Shown in pieces: positions 54,637-64,000 of a DNA stretch of 64,000 nucleotides. Each line of letters begins with the position of its first letter. Position 1 is the stretch's first letter. This DNA is from Phoma sp. XZ068. Taxonomy: Eukaryota > Ascomycota > Dothideomycetes > Pleosporales > Didymellaceae. Below the pieces are notes generated by a model that saw only the letters and a program-made list of their open reading frames with translations, did not search any database and had not been told where the DNA came from. The translations under genes were made by a program, and so were the position numbers. The stretch lies in NCBI GenBank assembly GCA_004835665.1, contig RBKR01000012.1, positions 496,001 through 560,000 of the forward strand. The letters run 5' to 3'.

Positions 54637-56087
54637 ATGAGAGACACTGAAGAAATTTCGCTTCGGCAATCGCAAACGGTGGCTCATGGCGAGCAGGACA
54701 CCTTCGATGTCGAACGAAGCGTTGCGGATGCGCACCAGACCGAGCCAAGGCAGGCAGAATCGAAGACGACGAAGCTATGTGTTCTAATAGGGTCTTGCAT
54801 AGCACAGCTACCGATATGGGGTACGTCCAAGTGCATGCACGGTCAGAATGAATCAGTTCCTAAGCACATCTAGGCTTTGCTATGAGCTACGGTGTATTCC
54901 AGGAATACTACTTCGACAATTGGACGCTGAAAGGAGACCGCAACATCACTGGTTTAATTGGTACGACCGCTAATGGATTGATGTACCTGTCGATGCCCTT
55001 TCTCTTCGCGCTTTTCACCAGAAGATGGGCTCATCGACGCCAGGTTGCCGCGCTCTGTGGAACGGCAATTGCATGCATCAGTTTCTTCCTATCCGCGTAC
55101 AGCACTAACATCGGGCATCTGATCGCAACCCAAGGCGTCACATCTGCGTTGGGCTGTGCTCTAATATACAGTCCAATCACGCTGTCTCTCGGTGAGTGGT
55201 ACACAACCAGCAACCGCGCTTTGGCATACGGGATAGTCCTTTCTTGCAAGAACATCGTCGGTACTAGCTGCCCATTCATGATTCGAGCTTTGATTGACAC
55301 CTATGGCTTTAAGACTACTCTGAAAGCCTGGACTGCGATTGTTGGTGGACTGAGTGTTCTTGCTATCTTGATGGTACCAACCCACCCGTCAAAGGTTTCG
55401 ATTCACGAAACTAGAGCACGCAAAATACCCTGGAATTTCCTCAAACACCAGACTATCTACTTCTATAGCATTGCTATCATCCTCCAAAGCTCTGGTTATG
55501 GTATTCCGCAAACATACTTGAGCACCTACGCTCGAGATACCGCCTTGCTGTCTCAGACTTCCGGCACATTGATGCTGGCTCTTTTTAATGCGCCCGGTAT
55601 CATTGCATCGTCCTTCTTTGGATGGCTGAGCGACAACAAGCGAATCATCCTTTCGGCCCAAACCGTATCCGCAATCTCTCCTATTACTTGTTCCTTTTCC
55701 ACATTCTTCTGGGGTTTAACCACTGAGGGCGGCTTCGGCCTTCTCCTGGTCTTCTCCATGAGTTTTGGATTCTTCTCCAGTGGCTATAGCGCCACCTGGG
55801 GTGGTATGCTCAAACAGATGGAGCACGAGTCTTCTGAGAGAAATGAGGCTATTGACCCTGGAATGCTCTATGGCATACTCAATGGTGTAAGAGGGATCGG
55901 ATATGCAAGTGGAGGATTTGCTAGCGTAGCACTACTGAAAGCTGGGACTCTACCAGCTAGTCAGCGCTTTGGTTATGGAACCTCGTACGGGCCCCTGATT
56001 CTGTTTACGGGGCTATCTTCACTTCTTGGAGGCTGGGTAATTCTTTGGAAGTGGAGTCCCAAAAGAATTCTAACGTTCATATTTTGA
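54637..56087 (+). CDS. MFS transporter, monocarboxylate-transporter type
   Basis: Twelve-helix plasma-membrane permease of the MCT-like major facilitator group. Exons 54637-54820 and 54874-56087 give 465 aa; the intron (GTACGT / ATCTAG) joins LPIWG-FAMSYGVFQEYY. A hydrophilic N-terminus of about 45 residues precedes the first helix (LCVLIGSCIAQLPIWGFAMS). Typical MCT features are GVFQEYYF after helix 1, CALIYSPITLSLGEWY and NRALAYGIVLSCKNIVG. The substrate cannot be told. It lies between a regulator and a GST-like gene, which hints at a small metabolic cluster. Confidence 0.88.
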
Positions 56088-56848
56088 GTTCAAGGTACGC
56101 TAACAACGCTGTGTGACAATTCGCACCCGAGAAGAATGTGTTCAACAAGCCGATGGAAATAAGCTATTTAGGAAACCATGATACACCAAGTCAGTGAAGA
56201 AAGTATGGTTGCCAATATGAGGTGATGGAGCTTGGGAGGTCAGCAGATGAGGCCAGTATCCAAGGGACTCTATGAAGGTCTAGCAAAAATATATATATCA
56301 ATCTTATGTGACCCCAATCCAAGCGCCAGGACCTTATATCTTGCATACTAGGATATGCGAATGCACTTCCTATTTGTCACTTTTCCAAGGCCGCACAGAG
56401 GGACCTTGCCTGGCCACTGACAGTGCCCTCAATACTTAGATTTACGCAGAAACCATGCTCGAATACTCTATTGGGGGGTATACAGTGCCGAACTAGTAGG
56501 CAGCGCCTCTGCCGTACTTCAACTCGGGTGTATATTCATTGCATACTTTGCTATGATGATTAAACCGAATATCTCGGAGTTATACACGCAGTCCGACTCT
56601 GATGAATTTGGCGGGAGGCCTAGGCATCTTGTAGGGCCCTTTGGCAACCGCCTCCATGAGTTCCTTCTTGTAAGTGAACAAAACATAATTTTTTGGTGGG
56701 TGAGGTGGCACGCGCTTACGTTGACTGATATTATACTTCGATAAATTGAGAGTATAGTGGGATTCAAGACGATACGACGCTTTACAATACAGTCTATCAA
56801 GCGTTAATTTAGTGGTCACACCTTGATCATTACTCAATCATCCCATAT
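56088..56848. other. Convergent gap between the MFS and GST-like genes
   Basis: 761 bp, locally AT-rich (an AT run near 56287). An 85-aa minus frame at 56580-56837 has no family resemblance. Confidence 0.5.
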
Positions 56849-57654
56849 TCAGTCGTCTCTCTCTAACCACTTCTTGCACGCGGAGAAGTGCTTTGCAAAG
56901 CTCTCGTCGTGCTTCATCAACCGCTCGAACAAATCGCCGCCGCAATCGAGCAACTGCAAGAACCGCCACATCCCAGCCAGCACAAAGTCTGCAAACCCGG
57001 GCTCTATTCCCATGATGTAGGGGCCTGTGCTAACTTGACTCAGCAAGCCTCGCAGCTGCGCCATTGCTTTGCCTGCTTCCGTCCAGGCCGCTTCCCCAGC
57101 CATGTCGCTCTGCGCCAGCTCCTCCAACGACATGCCGTGACGCTTTGACCGCGTGTGCCGGAAATACTCGATGCTCTCTGGGCTCAACACCATCTCAGGA
57201 ACCCGCGGTTTGGCTATAGGTGCAAGTGCCTCCACCATCAGCTTCACAATTTCCTGCGTCTCCCGCACTAAAGGGCTCGTCAGCTGCAGGCTGGGGAAAG
57301 GCTTATACGCCTCCAACGCCTCTGCGATCTTCATTGAGTCCATAATGTAGCCTCCGTCCGGCATACGCACGGCGGGAATTGAGTACGGCGTTGATGCGCT
57401 CCCCAGCGCATTCGGCGTAATTCCAAAAGATTTGAAAAGTGGTTCGATGTCGGGATACTCTGTCCATCGGGTTTCGTAGGGTATTGCCTTGTAATTCAGC
57501 ACCAAGCGGGCTTCAGAGCCGTAATTGTTAGTAGCGGATGATAATGGGCCGGGCAAGACGGCTGGGGACACACACCTTTCCAAGGATTGTACGACCAACA
57601 GCGGCTCTTACCTTTGCTGGGAAGGTCGAAGAGAATCACTTTAGTATCGCTCAT
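56849..57654 (-). CDS. Glutathione S-transferase-like protein
   Basis: Exons 57654-57612 and 57510-56849 give 234 aa. The start MSDTKVILFDLPSK joins ARLVLNYKAIPYETRWTEYP, the usual thioredoxin-fold N-domain of fungal GST-like proteins. Then come YSIPAVRMPDGGYIMDSMKI (cis-Pro and the Asp-Ser glutathione contact) and a helical C-domain with GPYIMGIEPGFADFVLAGMW. The intron has CTAAC about 20 nt before the acceptor GAAG, the only AG that keeps frame. Glutathione use is likely, substrate unknown. It is convergent with the MFS gene. Confidence 0.87.
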
Positions 57655-58386
57655 GTTCTCGAGGGTCTGTCAGATGAATCGCTGACCTTAGTTTGGTCTG
57701 CGTATTTTGAGATAGAGGTTGGTAGGCACAAGAGTGTTTGGTAAAGGAAAGGTACAACTAGTGCTTATGGCTTAACCATTGGGGCGGTTCTCAGCGTCAC
57801 GTTCATATTAACGTTATCGCTGCCGATCCACGGTATCACGACATTGTAAGCTGATCTGCTGAAACTCCACCCGGAAGTCAAAAGCAGGTGTATCTCACTC
57901 CGAACAAGCTCACACTAAAGATTGCCACTTTCTTGCAAGGCTCAAGTCAATGCGATGTTTTGCCTGATCACTTCATCTGCTCCCTAACATCCGGCACATG
58001 CCTTGTGCTTTTGTAGCAAGTTATATGCGCAACTTGATATGCTGGGAATATCGTGTCGAAGGCCACTCGCCGCGAAGCGTGCGAGTCGACGGCTCAGCAG
58101 GCCGATCATGGCAGCCGAAACGCATAAGTGCAGTCGATCAGAGACCGTACATCAGCACAATGTATCCCTATGGTTTTTGATTGATCGTCCTTGAACATGC
58201 GAAACTCAATGTCACTGCAGGGTGTAATGAAGCGATGGTGGGGTGGGAAGCAACAGCATCTGCCGCTTGATAATCATAATCATTATTACATCGTATCATC
58301 GTCATGTCGAACACCTAGTTATAGGTTGCCCTTTGTATTCAAGAGTACCCAAATGCCTTCGTCACTACAGGCATGGTAACACAGAT
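57655..58386. other. Gap between the GST-like and GID8 genes
   Basis: 732 bp holding the GST-like promoter and the GID8 3' flank. No gene is supported. Confidence 0.5.
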
Positions 58387-59570
58387 CTATTGCACCATAA
58401 CATCTGCGCCCTCGCCGTTGTTCCCGAGACTCCTGTCTTCGATTTCTTGCAGGCCGAGAGGCATGACAGGAGGAATGTCCTTGTTGGCTTCTCTAGCTTT
58501 TGTTTCAGCCCACTGTCGTAGGCGCACCAGGCTTCTCATCCGCGCCTCTCCGCGAGCTCCCATACTTGTAAGGATAGCTTCGTTTACTCTGCTGGCAACG
58601 TCACGGCGGAGGGATGGTTCGAGAAGCTCACTGAGCTCTTTCTGCAACTTCCCAGTGGCAGGAAGGAAGATGAGCAACGTCATGGTGAGCTCAAGGTCTT
58701 TCAAGAATTCCGGGTTGGTGGCAGCGCGAGGAGCAAGTTGGGACGAGGCGAAGCTCAAGGCAGGGGTCACATCGGACGTTGCAGATGAAGTGCACGACCG
58801 GATCAACTCGATGAGCTGCAAACGAAGCAGCGCAAAGTGAAGAGCAGAATCAGTATCAAGGATCTGACACAATTGTTAGCAGGGCTCAGTAAAGAGTTGT
58901 GTTAACTAGACAGAGTGTTTGCTTGCAATCATACTGAGGACTGAAGGTTTGATTATCATCAAGGAAGATTATGCGTGGTGCATGAAACTGAATTTAATCC
59001 TGCAAGAAATGGGAGAGAGAAAGGTATCGTTCAAAGCTTACCTGAGGGTTCAGATCGTTGATCTTAGTGACGGCAGTGTCAATATCGCCAGCGTGAATAG
59101 CCTGTCGTATTTCTACGCGAGACTGGATGGACTCCTCTTCAAGAGGTAGCTGGATGTTCGCTTCCTTTGCGAACTTTTCTGCAGCTCGGGGATAGCCCTC
59201 GCTGACCAGATAGTCCATTACGACAAAGTTGATGTCACTACATGTAAAGTTAGCGAGTGCTATCGCAGACGTAATCTAACAATGACGATGTAGAAGAGCA
59301 ATGAACGGTGCTCGAGGTCAGTCTACAAGTTATGTTGTGCTCTACACGGAATTTTCGGAGAGATTCCCAACTTATTTTTTATCACATCATATAAGAGGGC
59401 TTGTACGGAGAAGGAATGTGAACTTACGTCTTCGAGGGTTTGACATCGTCAATCTTCCTCTGGAATGGGTGTTGTGTTGGCGTTGCAGCCGAGACAGAAA
59501 CTGTGGATGAGCTCTACGCGTCAGATTAGTATGCGGGGCGCAGCAATCATAGCTCAGATATGCGCACCAT
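58387..59570 (-). CDS. GID8: GID/CTLH ubiquitin-ligase subunit Gid8
   Basis: LisH-CTLH-CRA scaffold of the GID E3 ligase, which degrades gluconeogenic enzymes on glucose return. Exons 59570-59568, 59513-59428, 59237-59042 and 58863-58387 give 253 aa (human TWA1 228). Exon 2 reads SSSTVSVSAATPTQHPFQRK then IDDVKPSKT. Exon 3 is the LisH/CTLH start: NFVVMDYLVSEGYPRAAEKF, then IRQAIHAGDIDTAVTKINDL. Exon 4 has LHFALLRLQLIELIRSC and the CRA part. The first coding exon is only the ATG, followed by donor GTGCGC; the frame fits but this start is the weakest part of the model. It is divergent from URK1. Confidence 0.88.
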
Positions 59571-59951
59571 GATCAAGCAGAGGCTCTATCACCTCAGCCG
59601 ACGTCCATCAGGGAAATGGTGAAGCTGCTCGACCGCGGTCGAGTGTCGTGGGCACGCGCAAAGTTTGCGGGCTGTTGGTGCAGGAAGGATTGATGGAACG
59701 ACGTTGTTGAAGAGAAACTCGAACTCGCTTCCTAGCGCTGCTTGGCAACACCGTGCCCACGCGTGGCTTGTGCGCAATCTAGTGCCGCTGCCACCCAGTA
59801 AGCGGGCGGGACCGAGCAGCCTACTCAAAATCCGTCAGTCCAGTATCACTACATAAGGCTTTGCATATCTTTGACATTTCGTGGCTGTAACCTCACACGG
59901 CATGAGGTAGCTCGGAACTACATTTGGAAATCGAACTTTGCGCTCATTACC
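59571..59951. promoter_or_regulatory. Divergent promoter of GID8 and URK1
   Basis: 381 bp between two divergent start codons; no specific motif identified. Confidence 0.45.
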
Positions 59952-61393
59952 ATGTCTTCCCAAGGTCGTCGAACACATTACCAGCCTCCATGGGGAAACG
60001 CCAACATTATTGGTGTAGCTGGTAGTTCTGGGTCTGGCAAGACATCTTTGGCTATGGCTATAGTGGCTTCCATGAACTTACCATGGGTGGTGATTCTTTC
60101 AATGGTGCGTCGAAGGCATTTGTACCAGATCACGTGCGCACATACTGAAGTAGGATAGGACTCGTTCTACAAGCCATTAACACCTGAACAATCAGCTATG
60201 GCTTTCAGAAATGAGTACGATTTCGATTCGCCCGAGGCTATCGACTTTGATATCTTGGTCGACAGATTGAGAGATATCAAGGCTGGGTATGGACATCGTC
60301 ATGTTTGAAGGTGTCCGGCTGATCATTGACCAGTAAAGTCGCCGAGGTGCCCGTGTACTCTTTTGCGAAGCACTCAAGGCTCGAACAAACGACTACAGTC
60401 TATTCTCCGCATGTCGTCATCTTAGAGGGCATATTTGCACTCCATGATCAACGGGTCTTGGACATGCTTGATCTAAAGATCTTTGCTGAAGCGGATGCTG
60501 ACCTCTGTTTGTCGCGCCGTCTGGTCAGAGACGTCAAGGAACGTGGCCGTGATATCGAAGGCTGCATTAAGCAGTGGTTTGGCTTTGTCAAACCCAACTT
60601 CTACAAATACGTTGCACCGCAGCGCGAAATTGCCGATCTTATCGTCCCTCGTGGTATCGAGAACAAGGTCGCCATTTCCATGGTTGCAGATCAAGTACGA
60701 AAAACGCTCAAACACAAATCAGCACAGCACCAAATGGAGCTTCGACGTCTGGGGCAGCTTGCAGAGGATAGCCCGCTACATGGTAATGCAAAAGTATTGG
60801 AGCAGACCAATCAAGTTAAGGGTATGCATACTATGCTTATGGATCAGAGCACTTCCAAAGAGGATTTCGTGTTCTACTTCGACAGGATGGTGGCATTGCT
60901 TATCGAGACAGCAGTGGACTTCATGCCGTTTACACCCAGACAGGTGTACACACCGCAGAACAACGTGTATATGGGACTGAAGAAGGAAGGGGAGGTCAGT
61001 GCAGTAGTCGTCCTACGTGGTGGTAGCGCTTTTGAGACAGGTCTACGACGCACAATACCAGACTGCGTCACAGGGAGAGTCCTCATCCAGACAAACTACC
61101 GGACCGGAGAGCCTGAACTTCACTACCGAGCACTTCCTCCAAACATCGCGCAGCACAGTCTTGTTCTGGTATTGGACCCGCAATTCTCCTCTGGTGCTGC
61201 CGCACTGATGGCTGTGCAAGTCTTGGTGGATCACGGCGTGCCGGAAGAGAGGATAGCGTTCGTCACATATGCGGCTGGTCGCGTCGGAATGAACCGCGTG
61301 CTGAGCGTATTCCCTGAAATCAAGATCGTTGTGGCAAGGATAGGAGACGACATGGAGAATCGATGGGTTGAAACAAAGTACTTAGGATGCTAA
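59952..61393 (+). CDS. URK1: Uridine kinase with C-terminal UPRT-like domain
   Basis: Pyrimidine-salvage enzyme phosphorylating uridine and cytidine. Exons 59952-60104, 60159-60286 and 60334-61393 give 446 aa (yeast Urk1 501). The Walker A loop is GVAGSSGSGKTSLA (about residues 22-35). The exon 1-2 junction gives SM-DSFYKPL, the conserved Asp motif. HVVILEGIFALHD and LVRDVKERGRDIEGC follow. The C-terminal half is the phosphoribosyltransferase-like domain: VVLRGGSAFETGLRR, LIQTNYRTGEPELHY, and LDPQFSSGAAALMA in place of the PRPP loop. It is convergent with PPG1, with 214 bp between stops. Confidence 0.94.
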
Positions 61394-61607
61394 CAATAGA
61401 GCATGTTGCATAAACGAGAATCACTAAGTCAGTCACATACATTATGCTCGCTCGATATATTGGAATATATTTGTTGCCTATGAAATGCCAGCTCCTTTGT
61501 GCCTCTAGGTCGGTCCAAAACGCCCTGCTGAAATAGAGGCAAGTGACACCAAACGCCTCATCCAAATCCGGCCGAATGTTACAACGCGCAAGAACACACA
61601 ATGGGTA

Positions 61608-62671
61608 TCATAAGAAGTACTCAGTTGTCACCTCCTTGCCCTGCTGTTGTTGCTGCTCAGCTCTGTGTATATCATTGTCCGGACTAGCATCGAAAACATT
61701 AAAGAAGCGTTCGCCGGTGTCGCTAACCTCCAGCACACTAGCCATGTTTCCGCAGCGGTAGCAGTAGTTGGGAGCACTCCATACAGTGCTCAGTCTGTCA
61801 TCGTAGAGAACCTGGAACCCCTCCTGGCAAAGTTGGTGGGCGCGTAGAATATGCGACATAGCATTGACCTCTAAGAACTTCTTCACCACCTGCGCGCCAA
61901 AAGTGTACCCAGCTCCACGGGGACTCAGTGAGAACTCGTCTCGTTCAGGATCGGGGTCGCTCCACACTAGGTCTGCCATTGGTCCTTCGTGTGGGATTTC
62001 CCGGAAGCGATCGATGATCTTGATCTGGTCGATAGAATGTATAGAAGGTGACAAGCCGCCGTGTACGCAAAAGATCTGATCATTGATAACAACTGACAGC
62101 GTCAGGTAGTCGAACATGTCGGTGAAATAATGCCAAACATTCGCGTTGCCGTATTTTCGCGAACACTCGGTGTAGAAGCCGTACGATTGGGTTACGCCGC
62201 GGGACTCGTGGTTACCACGGATGAGGTGGACTCGGTGAGGGTATCGCAGCTTCAGGCAGACCAAAAGCGATATCGTTTCGACTGAGAAAAGACCGCGGTC
62301 AACGTAATCGCCTGGAATTTATTAGCTATGCTGGTCGCGTGTCGCTATTTAGAGCGGGGCAACTCACCAAGGAAGAGGTAGTTCGTGTCTGGACACGGTC
62401 CCCCGATCTTGAAGATCTCCATCATGTCAAAGAACTGGCCGTGGATGTCGCCGACAACTGTCACTGGCGCTCTGATGTGCACAACATTGCTCTCCTTCAT
62501 AAGAAGCTCCTTCGTTTTGGCGCATATTGCCTCGATCACAGACTCGGCCAGCAGCTCTTTCTTCGACAGCCGCGAGATGCACTCATCGAGGTCTACGGTA
62601 GCTGTACAGAATTAATATAAGCAGGCTTGCACGTCTAGACCCATGTGTGACGTACACGGAAGACCAGGCAT
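61608..62671 (-). CDS. PPG1: PP2A-type serine/threonine phosphatase Ppg1
   Basis: Catalytic phosphatase of the PP2A-like family; in yeast it acts with the Far complex. Exons 62671-62656, 62601-62368 and 62311-61608 give 317 aa (yeast Ppg1 368). A tiny first exon encodes MPGLP, then TVDLDECISRLSKKELLAES. Metal-site motifs are VGDIHGQFFDM, GDYVDRG (split by intron 2) and RGNHESRGVTQSYGFYTEC. Further blocks are SPRGAGYTFG and WSAPNYCYRCGN. The C-terminus EYFL is a methyl-acceptor-type tail after a Gln run. TQSYGFYTEC and IDQIKIIDRFREIPH favour Ppg1 over PP4/PP6. All junctions are in phase. Confidence 0.92.
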
Positions 62672-63379
62672 GGTAGTATGTACGAAGTTCGTGTGGAGAG
62701 AGGCGGCATAGACAACAAGCTCAGGGTATTGAGGCTAAGGTAGTCGCTAGCAGGTGTCGATACCGTACAATCATCCTCGGAGACGCATCGGGACGTGAAA
62801 TGCAGGGGATGGCGGAACAGTGAACATTGTGCTGTCGATGTCGCTTCTCTCGTTCCGTCACCATCCCGCATTGGCCCAAGCTCGGGTGACTAAGGAAATG
62901 ATCTCGAGCTGCGACAACCTTCCCAATGCAAATGCTCATTGAGCAACGCCTCTCTGTACAACAAATGTTCCCATACCCGTCACTTGGCTAGTCTTGCGTT
63001 GCGTTCCCTGTCCGATCATCCGAGTCTTGCCATTTGCATCACACTTTTGGTAGCCGGTGTTTTCTCTTCATTTTAGCAGCCTTGCCAGGTCAGCATTCCG
63101 TACAATTCTGGTCTCCTCTTCAAGTCACATCGGTCTATTGTTTCAGTGGAAAAGTAAAAGGTATCAGTCCATGACAGGTTGTGCTTTCCAGTCGTCTTGG
63201 CACGTGCGCTCGACCAAATTTGAGGAACGCGCACCTCACGCATCAGCGATTCTTTCCTCACGAAGGTCGTAACAACACCCTACTCGACAACAATCAAATT
63301 GGCTCGAACGCTTCTCGGTTGAGAAGCTTCTGCATCATTCAGCCCTGGCTGTTAGACCACAGTTTCTGCCGGGGGAGGA
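62672..63379. promoter_or_regulatory. Divergent region between PPG1 and the Pro/Gln-rich gene
   Basis: 708 bp between divergent start codons, with a CACGTG near 63200. No gene is supported. Confidence 0.45.
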
Positions 63380-64000
63380 ATGTCGTGGAGCGGACCTGTA
63401 GCCGGTGCTGCACCATACCAGGCGCCACCATATGCTAACGGCCAACCTGGCTATGGCCAACATCCGCCTTACCAGTATGGACAGCAACAACCCTATGGGC
63501 AGTATCAATCTGGAACGTCATACCCGGGGCCACCACAGAGGCCGCAAGACAACAGGTGAGCGATTCTTTTCTTTTTGCTCAGAATCACGAATGTCGAGCG
63601 TCCTTGTACCATGGACTGGATTTGTTGATTGACAAGTGTTGATCGGTTGTCAGGCCACCGAAGAAGAAAGGTAACCCAATAATAACGCGTTATCCCCCTC
63701 CTCCTGGTTACCGTGGACCTGCGCAACCCCAGGGTCCGTTCAATGCTCATCAGCATCCTGCTCAATATCAGTCACCACAACAGTCTGGCTTTCCACAGGT
63801 TCCTTCAACGCAGCCAGCCTACCCAGGTCAAGGTTATAGTGCCACGCCTCAGCAGCAAGGTTATCGTCCTCAAAGCTATGTGCCTCCGCAACCACCTAAC
63901 TATCCACCGCCGTATAATCAAGGACGCAACCATCCATGGCCACAAAGCTACCAGCCGAACCAACCTCCTCCACAGGCAACCCCCTACCCTGGAAACCAAG
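63380..64000 (+). CDS. Pro/Gln/Tyr/Gly-rich protein (3'-partial)
   Basis: Starts at the ATG at 63380; exon 1 is 63380-63555, intron 63556-63653 (GTGAGC / GTCAG) and exon 2 runs off the window end. Exon 1 reads MSWSGPVAGAAPYQAPPY and is rich in GQ/PY units; exon 2 continues RPPKKKGNPIITRYPPPPGY and stays rich in P, Q, Y and G for over 110 residues. Such disordered N-termini occur in fungal metacaspases and penta-EF-hand proteins among others, but no diagnostic domain is inside the window, so I assign no function. The start and intron are supported by a single continuous composition across the junction. Confidence 0.6.

Noticed and set aside
1..64000. CRISPR arrays, bacterial-type operons, insertion sequences or transposase genes
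   Set aside because: I saw no direct-repeat/spacer pattern, no transposase or reverse-transcriptase motif, and the spliced gene structure is eukaryotic.

Overview
The window is a gene-dense piece of a filamentous ascomycete nuclear genome. Most genes are broken by GT-AG introns, usually about 40-150 bp long and often preceded by CTAAC-like branch sites. Short intergenic gaps alternate with a few long gene-poor stretches. Gene content (Zn2Cys6 regulators, a cyanamide hydratase-like HD protein, a tRNA-Pro(AGG) with an intron, the GID and DASH complexes) fits Pezizomycotina. Dothideomycetes/Pleosporales is my guess and is an inference. I rebuilt 25 complete protein genes plus one partial gene at each window edge. 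One further gene, a lactonase, is complete in extent but its model is broken. There is one tRNA. For every multi-exon complete gene the exon lengths sum to a multiple of three.

Layout. 0-15 kb: the 3' end of FIP1 (polyadenylation), LEA1 (U2 snRNP A'), an orphan zinc-finger gene, then VPS15 and FIG4 head to head (vacuolar PI3P / PI(3,5)P2 metabolism), then a cyanamide hydratase-like gene with an unusually long intron. 15-28 kb: a 2.5-kb gene-free leader before the PMC1-type calcium ATPase, then TRM12 (wybutosine), a DUF4743-Nudix protein, RPB8 and an F-box-like protein. 29-43 kb: SEN34 (tRNA splicing), DAD1 (kinetochore), RHO4, an LCB3-type phosphatase, tRNA-Pro(AGG), a UFO1-like F-box/UIM protein and ASA1. 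All of these look like conserved core genes.

44-58 kb is more accessory: two Zn2Cys6 regulators, a secreted beta-propeller lactonase whose first splice junction creates a stop codon, a zinc alcohol dehydrogenase, an MFS transporter and a glutathione S-transferase-like protein, with long gaps between them. The second regulator lacks the sixth zinc-ligand cysteine. 58-64 kb returns to core genes: GID8, URK1, PPG1 and the start of a Pro/Gln/Tyr-rich protein cut by the window edge.

I did not find a clear new multi-gene defence or mobile system. The best leads are local. They are a 14-bp palindrome of two GAGGCTG boxes just before PMC1, two identical E-boxes exactly 100 bp apart between VPS15 and FIG4, the degenerate zinc cluster beside a possible small metabolic cluster, the 823-bp intron in the cyanamide hydratase gene, and a repeat-expanded SEN34.
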